DNA of 64,000 nt. Source: Streptomyces pyxinicus. GTDB taxonomy: Bacteria > Actinomycetota > Actinomycetes > Streptomycetales > Streptomycetaceae. Each line of letters starts with the position of its first letter. The first letter of the stretch is position 1. The DNA is taken from assembly GCF_024753135.1 (NCBI RefSeq), contig NZ_JANUGP010000020.1, positions 62,001 to 126,000 on the forward strand, in the 5' to 3' direction. A program made the position numbers and the translations under genes. The notes below the pieces were generated by a model. It saw only the letters and a program-made list of their open reading frames with translations, was not told the origin of the DNA and did no database searches. Positions 60,531 through 64,000 of the stretch are shown one piece after another.

Positions 60531-63490
60531 TGGGTGAGATCACGGACGTCGACGCGCTGCGCCGGGCCCTGGCGGAGAACGCCGGGCAGCCGGAGGGCCC
60601 GGCCCGCAACGCGCGCGCGGAGCAGCTGTTGGCCGAGGCCGAACTGCTGGCGGTCCCGCTCGCCGTGGTCGAGGCGCTCGGGCACCAGCTGAAGGTCTAC
60701 AACTACAGCTCGGAGAAGGACAGGATGTTCGTCCCGTTCGCACGGCTGCTGCGCCTGTGGGACGAACGGCCCGAGGACTTCGACGCGTACGAGACGCACT
60801 CGCTGCACTGGGTCTTCAAGTGGATGTCGGCGGGCATGCTGGACCAGCCGCACGTCCCGCTGGCCTCGGTCGAGAAGTGGCTCGGTGAGATGGAGCACCG
60901 CTACCGGCTCGCCGGGCACTCCGAACGGGCGGTGCGCGCCGCCGAGTTCAGTGTCGCCTCGCACGTCGGCGACCGGGCGCGGGCCGAGCGGGCGTACACC
61001 GCGTGGCTGGCCGCCGACCGGGACGCGATGGCCGACTGCCACGCGTGCGAGCTGCGGGCGCAGGGCGCCTGGCAGGCCGAGTGCGGGCGGGACGCCAAGG
61101 CGCTGGAGCTGTGGGCGCCGGTGCTGGAGGGCGCGTACACCTGCGCGCACGAGCCGCACACCGTGCTGGCCTCCTCGCTGGCCCCGCTGCTGCGCCTGGG
61201 CCGCGCGGAGGAGGCCCGCGCCCACCATCTGCGGGGCTTCCGGCTGGTGCGGCCGATGGAGAGCATGCGGGGCGCCTACGCGGACCACGTGGAGTTCTGC
61301 GCGCTGACCGGCAACGAGGCCCGGGGGCTCGAACTGCTCGCGGAACGCCCGGCGTACTTCACGGACACCGGGCAGCCGCGCAGCCGGCTGGAGTTCCTGG
61401 CCGCCGTCACCCTCCTGACGGACCGGCTGTGCGCCCTGGGCCTCGGCGGGCAGCCGGTGCCGGGGCCCGCCGGGCGGACATGGACGGCGCGCGAACTGGC
61501 CGACCACGCGCGCGGGGAGGCCACGGAGCTGGCGGGGCGCTTCGACCGCCGCAACGGCACCTCGCACCTCGGGGACCGGACCCGCGCGCGGGTGGCGCAG
61601 CGCCCGCTGGTGGAGCGCCTGCCGCTGGGCGTGCGCTCGGTGCGCCCGGCGCCCCCGCCGCCCGCGCCCTCGGTGCCGGAGACGTCCGAGGCGCCCGGTC
61701 TCGCCGCGCTGCTCGCGGAGGCCCGGCGGCAGTCGGACACGCTGCGCCCGAACGCCCTGGAGGCCTGGGCGGCCGTCGCGCGGGCCGCGCGGGACACCGA
61801 ACTGGAGCCCCGCGACCGCGCGGAGATCGCCGACCACGAGGCGATGGCCCGCGGCCCCGAGGGCGTCGCGCTGTTCGAGCGGGCGGCCGTGCTGTACGCG
61901 GCGGCGGGCGACCCCGGCGAGGCGCTGGCGGCCCGAGCGCGCGGCGCGTACGTGCGCGCGCTCGGTGGCGAGGTGGACGCGGCCCTGGCCGCGATCGGCG
62001 GCCTGTACGACGAGGTGCTCGCGCTGTACGCCGACGAGGCCACCGGCGTACGGCAGACCGCGTCCGTGGTGATCAGCCGGGCCCGGATCCTGATGCGGCG
62101 GGTCCACCAGGACACCGCGGGCCCGGCCGCGCGGGCGGCGCTCGCGGCGGCGGAGCGTGCCGTGCGCGAGGTGCTGGCGCTGGTCGAGGGGCGGACCGGG
62201 GACGAGATCCGGCTGGCGGCGCGGGCCGCCGAGGCGCACGGGATGCTCGCCGAGCTGGCCGGGCTCGCGGGGGACACCGCGCGGGCCGCGGAACTGTTCG
62301 AGCGCTCCGCGCGCGCGTACGTCGCCGCCGGGCTGCCGTGGTTCGCGGTCGAGTACGAGGTCCAGGTCGCGGCCCTGGCCCACCAGGCCGGGGACGCGGC
62401 CGGCGCCGAGCGGGCGCTGCGGGCCGCTCTGGAGCACGGCGGGCCGTACGTGGAGCCGGTCGGGCGGGCGCAGCTGCACCTCCAGCTCGCCGAGGTGATC
62501 GGCGCCCGGGGCGAGGCCGGGGAGGCGGCCCGGCACGCGCTGGAGGCCGCGCACTGGGCCGACGAGGCCGGCGAGGGCCCCACCCTGGGCGCCTGGGCCC
62601 GGCAGCAGCTCGGCGGCCTCCTGCTGCGCCAGGGGCGGTACGCGGAGGGCGCCGAGGTGCTGGAGTCGGCGCTGGCCGACCTGAGCGCCGGGACGCACGG
62701 CGACGGCGCCGTCGTCCAGGCCCGCTGGTGGCTCGGGGACTGTCTGGACGAGCTGGGCGAGCACCGGGAGGCCGCCGAGCAGCGGCTGCGGGCCGCCGAC
62801 CTCGCCCGGCACTGGCCCGAGCAGCAGGACCACGCCACGCTCGCGCACCTGGCCGCCGAATCGCTCGGCCGGGCGGGGCTGACCGAGGAGGCTGACCGGG
62901 CCTACGCGCGCGCGGGCGAGCTGTGGCGGGCGCTCGGCAACCAGCGGTTCCTCGTCCGCGCCCTGCGCGCGCGGGCCTGGCTGGCGCTGGACGGCGAGTC
63001 GGGGGCGGACGCCGCGCGGCACCTGATGTCGGACGCGGTGCACGCGTGCGAGGAGGCGCGGCGGGACGCTGCGGACCGGGTGACCCGGGAGGAGCTGACG
63101 GCGGAACTGGCCCACACCCACCGCCAGTTCGGCGACCTGCTGATCCGCTCAGCGACGGAGGCTCCCGAGAGCGAACCGGACCGGGACGCGGCGGAGGTGT
63201 CCGAGGCCGGACCGGACCGGGACGCGTCCGAGGCGGCCCTCACCCAGCTGGACCGCGCGGCGGAGCTGTTCGCCGCGCTCGGCGCCGAAGGGCTGCACGA
63301 CCGTACCGGCGCCGAACTCGCCGCCGGCCGCCTGGCAGCCGACCTCGGCCGCCCCACCGAGGCGGCGGCACGCGCGCGTGCCGTGCTCGCGGCCTACGAC
63401 GCCGCCGGGGACGGCGAGGAACCGGCCGGAGCCAGAAGGGCCGAGGCCACGCGACTGCTGCGGGCGGCGGAGACGGGCGAGCCGGGCTGA
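60530..63490 (+). CDS. Large TPR-repeat protein coupled to the Hsp90-like gene
   Basis: This 986-residue soluble helical protein starts at an ATG overlapping the Hsp90-like stop (TGATG). The N-terminus (MGEITDVDALRRALAENAGQ) leads to a conserved block, YNYSSEKDRMFVPFARLLRL and THSLHWVFKWMSAGMLDQ, then ~650 residues of TPR-like helical pairs (for example GDAAGAERALRAALEHGG, GEAARHALEAAHWADEAG, RQGRYAEGAEVLESALADL). Coupling to an Hsp90-like ATPase suggests a partner or co-chaperone scaffold, by analogy to eukaryotic Hsp90-TPR pairs; this is inference. No enzymatic motif is seen. Confidence 0.75.
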   Translation: MGEITDVDALRRALAENAGQPEGPARNARAEQLLAEAELLAVPLAVVEALGHQLKVYNYSSEKDRMFVPFARLLRLWDERPEDFDAYETHSLHWVFKWMSAGMLDQPHVPLASVEKWLGEMEHRYRLAGHSERAVRAAEFSVASHVGDRARAERAYTAWLAADRDAMADCHACELRAQGAWQAECGRDAKALELWAPVLEGAYTCAHEPHTVLASSLAPLLRLGRAEEARAHHLRGFRLVRPMESMRGAYADHVEFCALTGNEARGLELLAERPAYFTDTGQPRSRLEFLAAVTLLTDRLCALGLGGQPVPGPAGRTWTARELADHARGEATELAGRFDRRNGTSHLGDRTRARVAQRPLVERLPLGVRSVRPAPPPPAPSVPETSEAPGLAALLAEARRQSDTLRPNALEAWAAVARAARDTELEPRDRAEIADHEAMARGPEGVALFERAAVLYAAAGDPGEALAARARGAYVRALGGEVDAALAAIGGLYDEVLALYADEATGVRQTASVVISRARILMRRVHQDTAGPAARAALAAAERAVREVLALVEGRTGDEIRLAARAAEAHGMLAELAGLAGDTARAAELFERSARAYVAAGLPWFAVEYEVQVAALAHQAGDAAGAERALRAALEHGGPYVEPVGRAQLHLQLAEVIGARGEAGEAARHALEAAHWADEAGEGPTLGAWARQQLGGLLLRQGRYAEGAEVLESALADLSAGTHGDGAVVQARWWLGDCLDELGEHREAAEQRLRAADLARHWPEQQDHATLAHLAAESLGRAGLTEEADRAYARAGELWRALGNQRFLVRALRARAWLALDGESGADAARHLMSDAVHACEEARRDAADRVTREELTAELAHTHRQFGDLLIRSATEAPESEPDRDAAEVSEAGPDRDASEAALTQLDRAAELFAALGAEGLHDRTGAELAAGRLAADLGRPTEAAARARAVLAAYDAAGDGEEPAGARRAEATRLLRAAETGEPG

Positions 63491-63503
63491 GGCTCGACCC
63501 GCG

Positions 63504-64000
63504 TCACTCCACGCCGATGAGCAGCGGCACCCCCTGCCGGCCGCCCTGGTACACCACCGTGTCCACGGCGAGGTAGGACTCCCGTACCCGGGCCTCCAGG
63601 TGCCCGGCGACGGTCCCGGGTGCCTCGTCGCCGACGACCAGGGTGACCAGCTCGCCGCCGGCCCGGAGCATGCGGTCGAGCAGCCGCTCGGCGGTGGCGG
63701 TGAGGTCGGGGCCGATCACCGCCACGTCCCCGTCGATCAGGCCCAGCACGTCCCCGGCCTGGCAGATGCCGGCCGACGTCCAGGACTGGCGTTCGGCGAC
63801 GACGACCTCGGCGTACCGGGTGGCGCCCGCCGCCGAGGTCATCTGGACCACGTCCTCGTCGAACCGGCGCTCCGGCTCGTGCACGGCCAGCGCGGCGATG
63901 CCCTGGACCGCCGAGCGGGTCGGGATCAGCGCCACCCGGATGCCCTCGGTCCTGGCCTGCTCGGCGGCGGCGGCGGCCGTGTGCCGCAGCTCGGCGTCGT
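63504..64000 (-). CDS. C-terminal part of a DAK/FakA (YloV)-like kinase-domain protein (5' end beyond window)
   Basis: The frame is open to the window end and ends in a TGA at 63504-63506. The 165 visible residues show the YloV/FakA C-terminal domain: VALIPTRSAVQGIAALAVHEP, SWTSAGICQAGDVLGLIDGDV-like core, ELVTLVVGDEAP. In firmicutes the full protein phosphorylates exogenous fatty acids with FakB. In Streptomyces this gene is normally next to recG on the same strand. Here the Hsp90/TPR pair, on the opposite strand, stands between them. Confidence 0.85.
   Translation of the reverse strand, partial: DAELRHTAAAAAEQARTEGIRVALIPTRSAVQGIAALAVHEPERRFDEDVVQMTSAAGATRYAEVVVAERQSWTSAGICQAGDVLGLIDGDVAVIGPDLTATAERLLDRMLRAGGELVTLVVGDEAPGTVAGHLEARVRESYLAVDTVVYQGGRQGVPLLIGVE

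Noticed and set aside
58700..63490. Single 1596-residue protein on the forward strand
   Set aside because: The middle (~60330-60530) reads as low-complexity Ala/Gly/Pro nonsense while the adjacent frame encodes the expected Hsp90 C-terminus ending in a TGA that overlaps a good ATG; two genes and a frameshift explain it better.

Overview
This window is chromosomal DNA from a Streptomyces-type actinomycete. The support is very high G+C, frequent GTG starts, and a set of lineage markers: the sporulation sigma factor WhiG, the developmental regulator NsdA, four consecutive type I signal peptidases (sipW-X-Y-Z), an LAxTG sortase substrate, a GlnR-type amtB-glnK-glnD cluster and a glucose permease next to smc. 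The gene order resembles the core region of other Streptomyces chromosomes. There is no tRNA, rRNA, prophage or CRISPR array.

Layout. 1-2.9 kb: end of a membrane protein, a VOC protein, a LOG-like Rossmann protein and a sortase-anchored surface protein with a clear promoter. 2.97-6.9 kb: a thiamine-type ABC importer (lipoprotein, fused permease, ATPase) under a TPP riboswitch whose leader can form an anti-Shine-Dalgarno switch. 6.9-14.5 kb: rlmN, a small membrane protein, an atypical P450, then cdsA-frr-pyrH-tsf-rpsB (reverse strand). 14.8-17.1 kb: a secreted M23 peptidase, a MITE-like inverted-repeat element, a TetR regulator and whiG. 17.4-27.8 kb: a long reverse-strand run, in transcription order rpsP, khpA, rimM, trmD, rplS, sipW, sipX, sipY, sipZ, nudix, DUF2469, yraN, comM, dprA. 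28-36 kb: a SprT-like zinc protein, a methyltransferase, ffh, then amtB-glnK-glnD behind a GlnR box. 36-48.4 kb: nsdA, a degenerate Prim-Pol protein, ftsY, an NCS1 permease, a 1.2-kb tandem-repeat tract, glcP and smc. 48.6-58.5 kb: small coiled-coil protein, acyP, a secreted CAP protein, an HxlR regulator, mutM, rnc, rpmF, DUF177, a SepIVA-like coiled-coil protein, coaD, rsmD, recG. 58.7-64 kb: a forward-strand Hsp90-like/TPR gene pair with an apparent frameshift, then the end of a DAK/FakA-like gene on the reverse strand.

How the genes work together. Most genes are housekeeping: translation (rpsB, tsf, frr, rpsP, rplS, rimM, trmD, rlmN, rsmD, rpmF), protein export (ffh, ftsY, four signal peptidases), nitrogen sensing (amtB-glnK-glnD), chromosome maintenance (smc, recG, mutM, dprA, comM) and development (whiG, nsdA, rnc/absB).

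The least ordinary items are: the ~212-222 bp tandem repeats at 42.0-43.0 kb, whose hairpins show compensatory changes; the Hsp90-like/TPR module with a frameshift in a CG tract; the TPP riboswitch anti-SD architecture; and the inverted-repeat element at 15.4 kb. All assignments come from reading motifs and gene order; no database search was run.
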